DNA of 64,000 bases, taken from Conchocele bisecta (Eukaryota > Mollusca > Bivalvia > Lucinida > Thyasiridae). Position 1 is the stretch's first letter; each line of letters starts with the position of its first letter. Of this stretch, positions 44,422-54,799 are shown piece after piece. The notes under the pieces were generated by a model. It ran no database searches and was not told the DNA's origin. It saw only the letters and a list, made by a program, of their open reading frames with translations. A program made the translations under genes and the position numbers. The stretch is from NCBI GenBank assembly GCA_029237695.1, contig CM055275.1, positions 10,490,899 through 10,554,898 on the forward strand, written 5' to 3'.

Positions 44422-44652
44422 CAAACATCTTACAAAGTTTAGTGAAACTCGACTAAAATGTAAGTGCACATTTAGGATCGTCTGGAAATTTCAATTCATG
44501 GATTTACATTTATTGAGCATAGGCTGCATATCCAGCCTATGCTCAATAAATGTAAATCCATGAATTGTTTACAAGAATGTGAAATTTACAGACTATCATA
44601 TTTTTGCACTTGCAAACATTTTAGTCATACGAAGTTTAGTGAAACGGGCCCC
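44422..44652. mobile_element. CGTTTCACTAAACTTTGTACG MITE
   Basis: Long fold-back TTTACATTTATTGAGCATA / TATGCTCAATAAATGTAAA at 44500-44565. Confidence 0.85.
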
Positions 44653-44864
44653 AGATCTTCTAGTGCAGTCTTGAAGTTAATTATGGCTGTTTCATGGACT
44701 GAATGGCGAACAATGCAGGCGCATAACCTAATAAGACCAATTTTCCAGTCATAACCACATATTTCATTGTTTATTTGCCCATGTTTTATGTTACTCAGTG
44801 AAATTCATTGGATATGTTAAATGTTAATTAACCTTTTTAGTAATTGTACATTTCATCACATCAG

Positions 44865-45149
44865 CAAAAGAAAGATAAGCACAGATCTCAGAATCGACAA
44901 GATGACTATCGTCATGACGACCGTAGTAGACAGGATTATCGTCATGATGACCGTAGTAGGCAGGATTATCGTCATGACGACCGTAGTAGGCAGGATTATC
45001 GTCATGACGACCGCGGTAGGCAGGATTATCGTCATGACGACCGCGGTAGGCAGGATTATCGTCATGACGACCGCGGTAGACAAGATTATCGCCTTGACGA
45101 TTATTATCGTCAAGACAATAGACAGGATCAGAGTTATCCACAAGACTGG
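44865..45149 (+). CDS. ADAM10: ADAM10-like cytoplasmic exon with seven 10-residue repeats
   Basis: Acceptor CATCACATCAG, strong donor GACTGG|GTGAGT; 95 codons, phase 0 both sides, matching the phase of the TM exon before it. After QKKDKHRSQNRQDD come seven 30-bp tandem units (44907-45116), each encoding YRHDDRSRQD or a variant (YRHDDRGRQD, YRLDDYYRQD), then NRQDQSYPQDW. The result is a highly charged, Tyr/Arg/Asp-rich, presumably disordered cytoplasmic tail. I know of no such repeat in mammalian ADAM10, whose tail is short and proline-rich. Because the 30-bp unit lacks stops in several frames it also throws ORFs on both strands; phase and splice sites favour this one. That it belongs to ADAM10 is inferred from phase, order and spacing. 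Confidence 0.75.
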
Positions 45150-45298
45150 GTGAGTCGTCTCGCGCCGTGTACACTGCACGAGTGATCGCATGGCAACCCA
45201 CCATAGCAACGATAACATTAGTATGCTGTAGGCATGGCTTCCCAGGCTAACAATTATCTTGCATTGTTTACTTCCCTACATAGTGTTGTTATTGTTTA

Positions 45299-45690
45299 CA
45301 GAACTCCAGATAAGCTGCGTATTTGCTTAAATACCCAATTAAAATTGCCAAAAACCCAATTGAAATCAGAAGTAGCAAGTATCAAAAAGCAGTAAAACAT
45401 TTGTGGTACATTTATCATGCTGCAGAAAACAATAAACAGACCACAAATATAGCATATTTTTCTTATTTTCCATGAAAACACATCTTGGTATTTCATTAGA
45501 ATTGTCTCCAGGGAGACAAAATGCCAAGACATGTTTTCATTTCGAAGCACACTATGCAATAATTGCTGTCTGTTGATGTGTGAACAGTAGTGTGATTTTA
45601 TTTTACCCAATTGAAATTTCGAAATACCCAATTGCTTCAGAAATGATGGAGTGACAATACTCAAGTACTAATTCCTTATCTGGAGCCCTG
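45299..45690. mobile_element. CAGGGCTCCAGATAAG MITE, ~390 bp (hAT-like ends)
   Basis: CAGAACTCCAGATAAGCTGC ... CTTATCTGGAGCCCTG. Copies 48505-48915 and 52195-52595. CAGGG ends suggest the hAT group (inference). It lies 150 bp after exon 8. Confidence 0.82.
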
Positions 45691-45853
45691 GTTTAGATAC
45701 ACAAGCGGATATGATGCCACCCAAACCTAGTAGCGATAACATTAGTATGGTTGTCATGGCAACCAAGCTAACATTTATTCTCACTTTCAGTGCCGTACAT
45801 AATTTCTAGTGTGCCCTTAGAATATTGAGTAGTAACATTAACATTAGTATGTG

Positions 45854-45867
45854 GTTGCCATGGCAAC
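45854..45867. promoter_or_regulatory. RFX X-box palindrome GTTGCCATGGCAAC
   Basis: Exact RFX-family consensus. One-mismatch versions at 45750-45763 (GTTGTCATGGCAAC) and 45915-45928 (GTTGGCATGGCAAC). Confidence 0.6.
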
Positions 45868-45974
45868 CCAGGCTAACAATTATACCGATTTTGCAGTATT
45901 GTATTTAGTATGCAGTTGGCATGGCAACCACCAATATACTGACTTTGATATACTGTGCGTATTTACCAACCACC

Positions 45975-46356
45975 TTAAAGGTACATGCCCACTCAGTAGG
46001 CACACATTGTTCTTTATGGGAATTAAATAAGTGTATAATTGTGTCACTATTCCACCAGTTCTAAAATTACGATTTCGCTATACAGCTATAATCATTTAGT
46101 GATATTTATTTCACTGATAGTGATCCGCGGTTGTATCAGGCTATTTTCATATGCAAATGAGGCATGATAATTTCATGATAAATATTATTTTCGACAGATT
46201 ATAAAGTATGATCAATGCACATCAACAAATAAATAATAATGCCAATCAATACACGGGGTAATGGTGAATGAATGTTTAATTTGCCAGAAAATGTCTTGGA
46301 TGATGTCTCTGATATAAAGAACATTTTGTGCCTACTGAGTGGTCATGTACCTTTAA
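45975..46356. mobile_element. TTAAAGGTACATGCC MITE
   Basis: TTAAAGGTACATGCCCACTC ... CATGTACCTTTAA. Confidence 0.85.
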
Positions 46357-46511
46357 ATTATATTATATAGTCACGTATATACTGAAATGAGTGGGTGGCT
46401 GGTCTGGGGCATACGGAGGGTAAATTTAACAATGGGGTTCATTCTTGCCGGTATCTGCTACACCACTGTATTATAGTGATACTGAAAAGCACAAGGAAAT
46501 ATCTAGTAGCA

Positions 46512-46740
46512 TTAACCCTTTCCCTGATAGAGACGACTTTTCACGCCTCTGCAGAAGATGTCTTTAGAAAACATTGTGGGAAAAGGAGAAATTGCTTGTA
46601 ACAAGCAATTTCTCCTTTTCCCACAATGTTTTCTACTCTATCAGATAATTTAACCATCATTTGACCCAGCATTTGATTCTTTTATTCAGATGTTTTCGAT
46701 TTGGAAGAGTCGAAATATCGCAAAACAGGGAAAGGGTTAA
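46512..46740. mobile_element. TTAACCCTTTCCCTG MITE (piggyBac-like)
   Basis: TTAACCCTTTCCCTGATAG ... AACAGGGAAAGGGTTAA with inner palindrome GGAGAAATTGCTTGT/ACAAGCAATTTCTCC. Inverted copy at 60409-60638. Confidence 0.9.
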
Positions 46741-47003
46741 CAGTGGTGTTCCGTAGGCATAGCAACCCCGACTAACAATTGTACCGACTTGCTAGTCTAC
46801 CCTTTCAATATGAAATAGGCACTTTCTATGACGGGCGACAGTGTATGAAACTAAATTTACCAATTGATAGCTTTACCATGATGTTAGTATGCTATAAACA
46901 GTACCGTAGTAGTATATTGTAGTACTTCCCGCAACTACCATGGTGTTACACCTTCTCTATTATAATTTCATGGCATACAATTTGAGGAACGATAACAGTA
47001 ATA

Positions 47004-47732
47004 CAGTAAAACCTCTCTAAACCGGACACCCTGGGATGTCCCCAGGGTGTCCGGCTTCGAAGGTTTCACTGTAAATCAGGAATTTGATCATTCAAAGCCA
47101 TAGTTGTCTGCTAGCGATCTCGAACAGACATTATCTTGGGATCTCCCAGTGTCCGGCTTCGAAGGTTTCACTGTAAATCAGGAATTTGATCATTCAAAGC
47201 CATAGTTGTCTGCTATGCGATCTCGAACAGACATTATCTGGGATGTCCCCAGGGTGTCCGGCTTCGAAGGTTTCACTGTAAATCAGGAATTTGATCATTC
47301 AAAGCCATAGTTGTCTGCTATGCGATCTCGAACAGACATTTTATTCTGCGGATGTCCCCAGGTGGTCCGGCTTCGAAGGTTTCACTGTAAATCAGGAATT
47401 TGATCATTCAAAGCCATAGTTGTCTGCTATGCGATCTCGAACAGACATTATCTGGGATGTCCCCAGGGTGTCCGGCTTCGAAGGTTTCACTGTAAATCAG
47501 GAATTTGATCATTCAAAGCCATAGTTGTCTGCTATGCGATCTCGAACAGACATTATCTGGGATGTCCCCAGGGTGTCCGGCTTAGGGAGGTTTCACTGTA
47601 AGTCAAGGATTTGATCACTCTCAGCCATATATAGTTGTCTGCTCTGCGATCACGAATTATCACCTGAAATAAATGTCCAAGAAGCCCATCAATCTTTTTT
47701 CTTGGTGTCCGGTTTAGAGGTTCCACTGTATG
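47004..47732. mobile_element. TACAGTAAAACCTCTCTAAACC element with inner tandem array
   Basis: Left TACAGTAAAACCTCTCTAAA, right GTTTAGAGGTTCCACTGTA (TA-ended, Tc1/mariner style); inside about six ~110-bp units CCCCAGGGTGTCCGGCTTCG...GCGATCTCGAACAGACATT. Confidence 0.85.
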
Positions 47733-48000
47733 TGGTTTGCATGGCGACCGGCGCTAACTACTTCGACTTTACTCTACTCTATTTACAAACTGTTACACAT
47801 GTCCAATGGTAAACGAAACACACATCTCACATGATACACCATGCAACAACGTATTGCATTAGTCTGTGGTTATCATGGCTACAAAAGCTTACATTTATTC
47901 TGACTTTATCGTTTGTATTTACTAGCCGATTTCTCGCCGACACTTTCAATAGTAAAATATAGCACATGGTACACCAGGGAACATATTAAATTAGTCTGTG

Positions 48001-48014
48001 GTTGCCATGGCAAC
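48001..48014. promoter_or_regulatory. RFX X-box palindrome GTTGCCATGGCAAC
   Basis: Exact consensus in a repeat TTAGTCTGTGGTTGCC...CAATTATTCTGA. Confidence 0.6.
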
Positions 48015-48153
48015 TGACGCTCACAATTATTCTGAATTGACAGTATTGTATTTACTAGCTTAATATTGTTTCGCCTACAATTTCACGGTACACGGATTAC
48101 TGATAAGGACATAGGCAAACATCAGATGGTACACAATGAAACATCAGTCTGTG

Positions 48154-48167
48154 GTTGCCATGGCAAC
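48154..48167. promoter_or_regulatory. RFX X-box palindrome GTTGCCATGGCAAC
   Basis: Third exact copy, preceded by ATCAGTCTGTG as at 48001. Confidence 0.6.
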
Positions 48168-48504
48168 TGAAACTAATACTAAGTGATTCTCAGCATGTTT
48201 TTGAATCCATTTCTGGCATATGTTGCAGTTGATATTATAATATTAATATTTATTACAGCCATACGTGAAATAGAGGCCGTGGCATCCAATTTTTCTTTTG
48301 AATATATATTATATAATTATATTCCTTGTATTGTTATTTCAGTATTGTGTTAACCATGGTTGGTTGCCTTATGATGGTGCAGTTATAGGGGTATAGACCC
48401 AAATATGTCACAATTTTCAATAGATATTAATAACACTATTGAGTCTGCCTTACCGAAGATACTGAAATCCGATTTGTCTTGCTTAATTACATAACTGCTG
48501 GTGG

Positions 48505-48915
48505 CAGGGCTCCAGATAAGCTGCATATTTGCGCATATTTGCGCATATTTGTGCATATTTGCTTAAATACCCAATTGAAATTGCCAAAAAATCAGAAGTA
48601 GCGAGTATCATTCAAAAAGCAATACAAATTTTGTGGTACCTTTATCATGCTGCAGAAAACAATAAACAGACCAAAAATATAGCATATTTTTCTTATTTTC
48701 CATGAAAACACATATTGGTATTTCATTAGAATTCTAATTCTAATGAAATGCCAATACATGTTTTCATTTCGAAGCAAACTATTCAATAATTGCGGTCTGT
48801 TAATGTGTACAGTAGTGTGATTTTATTTTACCCAATTAAAATTTTGAAATACCCAATTGCTTCAGATATAATGGAGTGAAAATACTCAATTTCTAATTCC
48901 TTATCTGGAGCCCTG
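48505..48915. mobile_element. CAGGGCTCCAGATAAG MITE
   Basis: Near-perfect TIRs CAGGGCTCCAGATAAG / CTTATCTGGAGCCCTG; left end carries a GCGCATATTT triplication. Confidence 0.9.
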
Positions 48916-49044
48916 CTACTGAGTCTGCCTTACCTAAGATACTGAAATCCGATTTGTCTTGGTTCCCTGTTTACTGCGCCACGTCACGATGGTTCACCAC
49001 TTGTGTCCCAAATATCAGAGATATAGAGAATATAGTGGTCACAA

Positions 49045-49400
49045 CATATACTTTGGTTCAGGAATAAGGAAAATAGATAGCGAATAGTAGGTTAGTGCCG
49101 TGAATGGGAAAAAATATCTGGCAAGGCTCAAGAATTTCTTTATTTCTCATCAGAAGTATATGTTGTGACCACTCATTTGAACCGTCTCGCCGAGACGGTT
49201 CAAATGAGTGGTCACACCATATACTTTGGTTGAGAAATAAGGAAAATAGATAGAGAATAATAGGTTAGTGCCGTGAATGGGAAAAAATGTCTGGCAAGGC
49301 TCAGGAAACGGGATAGGCGAGGCTCTGCCGAGCACATCCCGTTTCCGTGCCGCGCCAGATATATTTTCCCATTCACGGCACTAACCTACTATTCTCTATA
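49045..49400. repeat. Fold-back repeat with family 1 palindrome
   Basis: AGTAGGTTAGTGCCGTGAAT units flank the palindrome at 49148-49225; a large GGAAACGGGATAGGCGAGGC / GCACATCCCGTTTCC hairpin follows. It ends 60 bp before the probable last exon. Confidence 0.85.
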
Positions 49401-49466
49401 TGACCATATAGCCATGGTAATGGGATGTTAAACCCTTTCCCTTTAACTTTTGTACCGTGATTGCAG

Positions 49467-49562
49467 AATAGCGTCGCACCTGGGCAGTTACTACCAACCG
49501 CGCCACCGAATTATGGTGGCGTAGAGAACGGAATGTGTGAGTCACCGCAGTCCCACAAATAG
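49467..49562 (+). CDS. ADAM10: Probable C-terminal cytoplasmic exon with PTAPPNY motif
   Basis: Acceptor CCGTGATTGCAG; in phase 0, as required by the exon ending at 45149, it reads NSVAPGQLLPTAPPNYGG, then VENGMCESPQSHK and a TAG stop at 49560-49562. The proline-rich PTAPPNY fuses a P-T-A-P motif (binds the UEV domain of TSG101 in known cellular proteins) with PPxY (binds WW domains of NEDD4-family ligases), a plausible trafficking signal for a membrane protease. A GTGAGT at 49537 could be an internal donor (exon then ends at 49536, phase 1) leading to a further terminal exon. No clear poly(A) signal lies immediately downstream. Membership in ADAM10 is inferred from position, strand and phase. 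Confidence 0.6.
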   Translation, partial: NSVAPGQLLPTAPPNYGGVENGMCESPQSHK

Positions 49563-49779
49563 ACCCATCTCGGTAGTACAGTACCAAACCTGACAATTAC
49601 TGCACAATCGAAGGCGGAGTTTTGTCCCTTTATTATTTCCAGCACGTGTAAAATGTACACCTCATGGTTATGAACTTTCTGAGCACGTTGTCTAAATTCG
49701 TTGTCAAAATCAAGCAATTTGTACGGCTGAGATGAATGAATCTTTCTGATTCGAGCACGAGTTTTCAGTACAGCTATGA

Positions 49780-50400
49780 ATTTTTTCGATAGTTGTGCTC
49801 GAACTCAAGCAAATTGATTGGACGAGATCATCAAATTTCCTGATTTTGAGCGTCGGTTTTGAGTACAATTATGAATCTCTGAGCATGTTCTTAATATTTG
49901 TGCTCAAAGTCGAGCAGTTTTGCACGCTGAGATCGGTCAGACTTCCTGAGTTTGAGTGTGAGTTTTCAGTACAATTAATAAACTCAATATCAAGCAGTTT
50001 AATTGGCCAAGATGTATCAAGCATGAATTTTAATTACAATTATGAAACTGAGCATGTTATTGGTATTTGTGCTCAAATTCAAGGAGTTTGATTGGCCAAG
50101 ATGAATTGGACGTCCAGATTTAAGCACGAGTTTTCAGTACAATTATGATTTTTTTTCGGAATTTGTGCTCAAAATGAATTACTGGTAGTATGATGACCGT
50201 GATGAATCAGAATTCCTGATTTGAGCATGAGTTTTTAGTACAATTATGGTCTATGCACATGTTTGTGCTCAAAGTTAAGGAGTTTGAGCACAAGTTTTAA
50301 GTACAATTATGAAACGATTGAGAATTTTCTCGATATTTGTGCTAAAAATCCAGCAGTTTGATTGGCCGAAACCGAGCCCAGCTCGATCTCGGCCAATCAA
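49780..50400 (+). repeat. Degenerate ~125-bp tandem repeat
   Basis: Diverged units of TTTGTGCTCAAA..CAAGCAGTTTGATTGGCC...GAGTTTTCAGTACAATTATGA, repeated about five times. Confidence 0.7.
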
Positions 50401-50689
50401 ACTTCTTGATGTTGAGTGGGATTTTCGTGAACATGCTTAGAGAGTTAGTAATCATGGTTTATATTTTTCAAAGATGGACGTGTGGAATTATCCACATTCT
50501 TGCACCAACCTTACATTGTTTTACACGCCTATTTTGTGGACCTTTAAGGAACAAGGTTAATTTGTTTTATTAATTCATTTATTATTATTACCGTGGCTTA
50601 TGTTTTCTTCTTCAGCTAGTGAAAATAAATAAAACACAAATTTGCGATGGTGGCACTTGAACACGGTTCATAATCTGAGACATGTCATG

Positions 50690-50940
50690 TGATCTTGTAC
50701 CTTCGGACATATGCGTAATTTCATTAAATACGTTTACAAAATTTACAATATTTTTTCATAAATAAAGTCAAAAGTAGACAAAATTATCAGAGTACATGTG
50801 GAATATAATTCCGCAAGTACTCTTGAGAATTTTGTCAACTTTTGACGACATTTTCGGAAAAGATTGTAAATTTTGTAAACGTATTTCATGAAGTAACGCA
50901 GATGTTCGAAGGTACAAAATCACATGGCGTGTCTCATTTT
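50690..50940. repeat. Fold-back element CTTCGGACATATGCG
   Basis: TTTACAAAATTTACAATATT...GGAATATAATTCC...AATTTTGTAAACG. Relatives at 54110-54260 and 55870-56105 (GCGGAATAGAATTCCGC centre). Confidence 0.8.
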
Positions 50941-51013
50941 TATGCTTCCTGAATGATAGTCGTGGATGATTAAAATTTGAAACTGTTGATCCGTGTGCAT
51001 TTCACACAGGATT

Positions 51014-51083
51014 AAAAAGCGTAAGGCCAGAATAATGGGCAGATTTAGCTAAATCTGCCCATTATTCTGGCCTTACGCTTTTT
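51014..51083. repeat. 70-bp perfect palindrome
   Basis: AAAAAGCGTAAGGCCAGAAT ... ATTCTGGCCTTACGCTTTTT with no loop, centre TAGCTA. Confidence 0.92.
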
Positions 51084-51186
51084 AAAACTTAGAAAAAACG
51101 TGAAACAACATATTTAACCCATTTCAGTCTAAGGATACAATGATATTTATTGGAAAAGTCTCATTCTTTTGTTTATTTCTCTATAA

Positions 51187-51261
51187 AGGTATATGTTGTT
51201 ACCACTCATTTGAACCGTCTCGTCGTGACGGTTCAAATGAGTGGTAACAACATATACTTTC
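51187..51261. repeat. Fold-back palindrome family 1
   Basis: AAGGTATATGTTGTTACCAC ... GTGGTAACAACATATACTTT, centre GTCTCGTCGTGAC. Confidence 0.88.
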
Positions 51262-52194
51262 GAGATAAAATGGAAGAAAATTGGATTTTCCCCACAAAAA
51301 AGTTTCATACTACTATAAGTGTATCCCGTCTTTAATGGGTACTTGCCGGTAAATGAAATAGTGGATTAAATAAAAACAAAAATTCTTCATAAGTAGTTCG
51401 AATAAATTTATTACATGCATCGTAAATTTTTAATAAGCATATTAATCGGTAAATACCAATAAATGCAGCACTAGCTGCTTTGTGGATGTGAACTCAGAAA
51501 ATAGTGATGCGCGTTGTACACCAATGCGCGCAATACACGGCAAAATATGGTAGATAGTTATGGAACACCCAATGTCAAGGTAATTTTATTATCAAGGCTG
51601 CCAGCTGTAAGTGAATCAACTTAGTGATAACGATAACGATGACTATTGGACTCTGTTGAATTCAACTTTGGTACTGTATTACGTACACCAGATATAATAT
51701 ATAGGTCGGGCTGTGACTTACCTCCCTTGTCATGTATCGCCATATTTCACCAATATTGGTTTCAAAAATGAGTAACATTTTCCGAAAATAACTTTGACAG
51801 AAAATTTCATGCTCTGAATTTTGTGTAAATTTTCGCCACCGTTTGTGTTCAATATCACTTTTTTTTCGAAATCGGTATCGGCAAAATGTGGTTATTCAAC
51901 ACAGGAGATTTAAACACTAGAGCTGTGCCCATATATTTATATAACCTATCATTCCAGAAACTTTATATTGTACGGTTTACACAAGATCCCAAAACTTGTT
52001 TAGTGTTTCCCTCAGGCAGGGATTTTGAACAATCTTCTTTTTTTTTTTCTTTTTTTTTTCGAAAATTGTAATTTTTTATCGCCAATTGTTTATTTTTATC
52101 GCCAATTGCAAAAGTGGCGATTGGCAGCGGAATCCCTGCTCAGGGTCAAAGAGGGGCATTTCAATGCCAGAAAGAATGGTTTAATTAGCGTGTA
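51262..52194. other. No gene seen
   Basis: AT-rich DNA; TATCGCCAATTG repeats at 52076-52110 only. Confidence 0.5.
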
Positions 52195-52595
52195 CAGGTC
52201 TCCAGATAAGGAATTAGTAATTGAGTATTGTCACTCCATCATTTCTGAAGCAATTGCGTATTTCAAAATTTTAATTGGGTGAAATAAAATCACACTACTG
52301 TTTACACATTAACAGACAGCAATTATTGAATAGTTTGTTTTGAAATGAAAACATGTCTTGGTATTTCATTAGAATTGTCTCCTTGGAGACAATTCTAATG
52401 ACATACCAAGATGTGTTTTCATGGAAAATAAGAAAAATATGCTATATTTGTGGTCTGTTTATTGTTTTCTGCAGCATGATAAAGGTACCACAAAATTTGT
52501 ATTGCTTTTTGATACTCGCTACTTCTGATTTCAATTGGGTTTTTGGAAATTTTAATTGGGTATTTAAGCAAATACACAGCTTATCTGGAGACCAT
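52195..52595. mobile_element. CAGGGCTCCAG-family MITE, inverted
   Basis: CAGGTCTCCAGATAAGG ... CTTATCTGGAGACCATG, inverted relative to 45299-45690; inner AGAATTGTCTCC/GGAGACAATTCT. Confidence 0.85.
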
Positions 52596-52785
52596 GTATA
52601 CCTAAGGGGCACATTAAGCACGAAGAACAACATTTTGAATATTAGTTGAAAATTACCGGTACATCAACATGAAAATGTTGAATGGATGTAACAGAAAGTA
52701 TTTTGTTTGAAACATTTGTTGAATAATAATTATAATGGATGTAACGGTGTCTTAATGTAATAATTTTTTGTTTTATTTCTTTTAG

Positions 52786-52856
52786 GCTGCATGGTGCCCC
52801 CAAATTTGGCCATGGTGCCAACAAAATCAGGCATGGCACAGCACCTTGCTAAATAG
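52786..52856 (+). CDS. Candidate alternative terminal exon
   Basis: Strong acceptor (T-rich tract ending TTTCTTTTAG). If spliced from the GTGAGT donor at 49537 (phase 1) it reads CCMVPPNLAMVPTKSGMAQHLAK before a TAG stop split across 52854-52856. Proline content is compatible with an ADAM tail but there is no family match I can name. It lies just after a MITE with CAGGGCTCC-type ends. It could equally be chance. Confidence 0.22.
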
Positions 52857-52994
52857 GCTGAGTGAAACACTAATGTTGTATACGACATACCCAGAAATAT
52901 TGCATGTCAGTCCCATGTTATTGACACATACTTTATAGTAATGCATCTTATGGTTTTCTAGTTGATCATTGACTGTTATCGACAATGGTTGCTT

Positions 52995-53070
52995 GTACGA
53001 ATGATAGAATTTGGTCTACCGTCTGTCTGTCAGACAGACGGTAGACCACATTCTGTTATTCATACAGTGT
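52995..53070. repeat. Palindrome centred on GTCTGTCTGTCAGACAGAC
   Basis: GGTCTACCGTCTGTCTG / CAGACAGACGGTAGACC with weaker arms beyond. Confidence 0.85.
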
Positions 53071-53319
53071 TGATATCACTATCGTACAGGTAACCATTTA
53101 CTGTTGATATCATTTTCATTCATTTTCAGATCCCGTCCCTAAATTACCTGTTGCAGGGACATTAAACTGTCTCACTTTCACTTTTCTTTTTCAGATGTGC
53201 ATACTTTGTGGACGAGTTTTGATGAATGATATTATTTCAACGATATAGTTTCAGTTTATTATTAGTTTATTAGTTATGTTTCTGGTTTGAGTTCTGTTTA
53301 TGTGCATTTTGAAAGGATT

Positions 53320-53545
53320 TGAAAATGATGTTGACCAATCAGATTGTCTTGCATTGATTGTCACATGACTTTATATGACCAACCAATTCCCTCTGGCATT
53401 GTCACATGGCAATATGACGACCAATCAATATCATCTGTCATTGTCACATGACTAATTTCACCAATCAGTGCTCTGGCATTGTGACAACCAATCAATATCC
53501 TCTAACATTGTCACGTGACATTATGTAACCAATCAACTTCTCACC
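53320..53545 (+). repeat. ~55-bp degenerate repeat GACCAATCA..TGTCACATGAC
   Basis: Five diverged units of TGACCAATCAAT...CTGGCATTGTCACATGAC just before the 53550 acceptor; each holds a CCAAT box. Confidence 0.6.
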
Positions 53546-53549
53546 ACAG

Positions 53550-53584
53550 GCTCAAGAAACACAGTTCAAGAAAATATAATGTAA
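53550..53584 (+). CDS. Weak candidate terminal exon upstream of a poly(A) signal
   Basis: Acceptor TCTCACCACAG. In phase 0 it reads AQETQFKKI then TAA (53577-53579); in phase 1 CSRNTVQENIM then TAA (53582-53584). An AATAAA hexamer follows at 53652. Too short for a homology call; listed because exon, stop and poly(A) signal are correctly ordered. Confidence 0.18.
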
Positions 53585-53651
53585 GAGAAACCTGTTGCAT
53601 CGTCACCTCATTTCTCAGACAGTTGTACCAAGTCCCCTAGAAAGATGTGAA

Positions 53652-53657
53652 AATAAA
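53652..53657 (+). promoter_or_regulatory. Candidate poly(A) signal AATAAA
   Basis: AATAAA in an AT-rich stretch following the candidate terminal exons; a TAATAAA lies about 20 bp further. Use is inferred. Confidence 0.25.
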
Positions 53658-54269
53658 ATATTTTTCTTATTTATAATAAATTTACACTAGCTGCTGTGTC
53701 TCAGATGGTATTCCAAGGATGCATTTCACAAAAAAAGCTCTGATTGAAGTTGTATGAATACAGTCACAACTTGTCACTGATCATAAACCTGTGTTTGTCA
53801 GCTAATTATCGCGTTTGAATGTCAGCTTCGGATATCATAAACATCAAAACCAGGAAATTTCATGATACTGCATAAACACATTTTCGTCCAGTAACCTGTA
53901 CAGATTTCTTGACTACCAATAATGGGTGTACATTTATATTTACTTAACCCTTAGACCGCTATCTTATTTTTTTTGTCGTCTGCTGTTTATTTCCTATTTT
54001 CCATTTTTATCATCAAAAACATGCTTTGACAGCACTTTAGAAAAAAAAATTACAACATGGTTTGACAGCACTTCAGAATCATTTCCATTGGAAAAAAAAA
54101 ATTAAATAAGAAACTGTGATATTTTCTGTAAATGGTGTTGAATGTTGGTGTAATCTTCATTGCAAATGCGGAATTCTATTCCGCATTTGCCCTGAACATT
54201 TCATCAACTTTCGTAAAATATTGTAAATTTTGTAAATATTTTTAATGAGAATTATCGCACATCCTCGAG

Positions 54270-54470
54270 GAAAAAATATCCGGCAAGGCTCAAGAATTTC
54301 TTTATTTCTCATCAGAAGTATATGTTGTGACCACTCATTTGAACCGTCTCGCCGAGACGGTTCAAATGAGTGGTCACAACATATACTTTGGTTCAGAAAT
54401 AAGGAAAATAGATAGAGAATAGTAGGTTATTTTTTCCCATTCACGGCACTAACCTACTATTCTCTATATA
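54270..54470. repeat. Fold-back repeat with family 1 palindrome
   Basis: Palindrome 54315-54388 flanked by AATAGTAGGTTA / TAACCTACTATT. Confidence 0.85.
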
Positions 54471-54799
54471 TCTTAGCGTGTACTTGGGGTGGCTTGTGGC
54501 CGTTCGGAAACACTACATTTGCATTATTTCTGAGATCTCTGGAAGACATATATGGAAGCGTCCTGGTGCCAATGTTAAAATACATGTATCTCCTAATATT
54601 ATCGCCTAATTAGGACTTATTATCTCATAATTAAGAGATAATAACAAATAATGGGTAGATAATAAAACCTTTCTGTGAAATGTTACCTAGGTGACGTGCA
54701 CATATGGCGTTGTAGAAATAATCATGTGTTACTCTACTAGCTGAGTTTCTATCTTATTGCTAATTATCCCCCCGCCGATGGGCAGGAGGGGTATATAGT

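Noticed and set aside
44824..45218. Overlapping ORFs on the minus strand and other + frames of the 30-bp repeat
   Set aside because: By-products of a stop-free 30-bp unit; only one + frame agrees with splice sites and phase of the ADAM10 exons.
48259..48273. Possible mini terminal exon PYVK-stop after ATTTATTACAG
   Set aside because: Four codons only, no poly(A) signal, and a better phase-0 exon follows at 49467.
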